From positions 1-17,839 of the forward strand of contig JABLTG010000263.1 in the NCBI GenBank assembly GCA_016618085.1: a DNA stretch of 17,839 nucleotides, written 5' to 3'. Shown here piece by piece: positions 16,954-17,839 of this stretch (positions within the stretch are counted from its first letter, which is position 1; each line of letters opens with the position of its first letter). Made by a program: the position numbers and the translations under genes. A model generated the notes under the pieces. That model worked only from the letters and a program-made list of their open reading frames with translations. It did not search any database and was not told the origin of the DNA. This stretch comes from Neovahlkampfia damariscottae (Eukaryota; Heterolobosea; Selenaionea; Neovahlkampfiida; Neovahlkampfiidae).

Positions 16954-17839
16954 ATCATCAATCAACAATATTTATTTAAAAATTAATCAATTGTAAATAT
17001 TACTAATCATGATGCATCATTTGATGATACCAAATACAAATAACTTGGAGCAATTATTGAGATTAATTACATGAAATTATTCAAAACGTATAATAATGAA
17101 TTCATGAAAACACTTTAATTAAGACAATATCAAACTGAATACTCAAACTCATTACAATATATTTTTTTTCAATTTCCCAATTAATTGTACAGTTGGTACA
17201 TTAAGAAAAAAGAGTTAATATGCAATTGATTTTGTTAAAGCTTATTTATTAATACTTTATCAATCATCATTCATTCCGATTGCCACTCTATTTGATGCAT
17301 TTGAAAAATACAATAATGAAGAAATTTGTTAATCATATTTATATGCAATTTGAATTGATCACTTTTGAAAATAGAATATTATCAGATACAAGGATAAAGT
17401 TAACATATGGAGTTAATTTATTAAAGATCATGCAATATTAAAAAGTTAGAATTTTATTTTTTTGTAAATTGAATAAAACAGTTAATAATCAATTACTTCC
17501 ACCATTAATGGACAAAATTATGAATAGTAATTTAAACAAAGATGATCAAAAATTTATTTTCAACAAAGGTATTGGATTAACTGGCAAGAAACACAATCAA
17601 GCTTCAAAATCTGGAATTTATGATGATGTAACGGCCAATGAATTGATGGTTATTGTGATAAAAGTGGCCAATTAGATTTAATTTTGCCAGTTATTTTTAC
17701 TTGAAGTTGTTCAAGTTGAACAAAAAAGACCTTTTGTTCAACTAGAAAATACTGAAAAAGATCTCAAGTATTTAAAATGTCCAAACAGCTCAAATTGGAT
17801 TCATTTTGGAAAGAAAAAAATGTTACTTCAACATCAACA
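16909..17839 (+). pseudogene. protein-primed-type DNA polymerase B remnant, partial
   Basis: From ATG 16909 to the window edge, three frames carry pieces of a family B DNA polymerase of the protein-primed type found in Polintons, virophage-like viruses and linear plasmids. YAIDFVKAY (17219-17245) is motif A, with its metal-binding Asp. It is followed by FIPIATLFDAFEKYNNEEI, then LTYGVNLLKI (about 17396-17428), and FNKGIGLTGKKHNQ with SGIYDD (17549-17629), a stretch typical of the palm/thumb region before motif C. At least seven in-frame TAA codons (16945, 16984, 17041, 17116, 17216, 17330, 17439) and frame changes, one in the T-run at 17162-17169, show it is dead. The frame of its last part changes again near 17630. 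The exonuclease domain, if ever present, would be upstream and is not seen. Confidence 0.65.

Noticed and set aside
16909-17440. Alternative genetic code with TAA read as Gln
   Set aside because: TAA, TAG and TGA all end intact genes in the window, frameshifts accompany the TAA codons, and the whole integrase contains no internal TAA. Decay explains the data better.
1-17839. tRNA, rRNA and CRISPR arrays
   Set aside because: No cloverleaf-like sequence, conserved rRNA core or regularly spaced repeat was seen.

Overview
The window looks like nuclear DNA from an AT-rich unicellular eukaryote, probably an amoeboid or related protist; the species cannot be named from sequence alone. The evidence is low GC throughout, multi-exon genes with very short GT-AG introns (27-41 nt), standard stop codons (TAA, TAG and TGA all end genes), and gene families typical of free-living protists: RGS domains, a Crinkler/RHS-type P-loop protein, an FNIP-repeat fragment and flavin oxidases. 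Two islands of virus- or Polinton-like DNA sit at the ends of the window, with a host-like block between them.

Left island (1-1718, all minus strand): the start of a small Cys/His-rich protein, an FNIP-repeat tail, an intact rve-type DDE integrase, and a GIY-YIG endonuclease broken by one in-frame TGA. These are mobile-element or large-DNA-virus gene types.

Host-like block (1871-12600): a two-exon Crinkler/RHS-like gene (+); a near-perfect palindrome; an intronless polyamine-oxidase/LSD-type flavin amine oxidase (-); two tandem paralogous RGS genes (+) whose N-termini carry a repeated D-T-F-G-E-F-L type peptide on separate exons; a seven-exon membrane protein (-); an unresolved small gene (+); and a gene fusing an RGS domain to an AIFM2/FSP1-like FAD oxidoreductase (+). 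Packing is tight: convergent stops lie 35 nt apart at 8335/8371, and one possible stop lies 5 nt before the next ATG at 10194. The RGS genes suggest heterotrimeric G-protein signalling. The fusion suggests RGS control attached to a quinone- or NAD(P)H-linked redox enzyme; this is inference.

Right island (about 13223-17839): a decayed viral element with a fibre-like gene (-), a capsid-like gene (+) diverging from it across about 30 nt, a zinc-finger gene, two small acidic related ORFs, a degenerate Tc1/mariner-type transposase and a degenerate protein-primed-type DNA polymerase B running off the edge. Stops and frameshifts mark it as an endogenised relic. A short coiled-coil ORF at 13096 overlaps its left edge and may be a host gene cut by the insertion.
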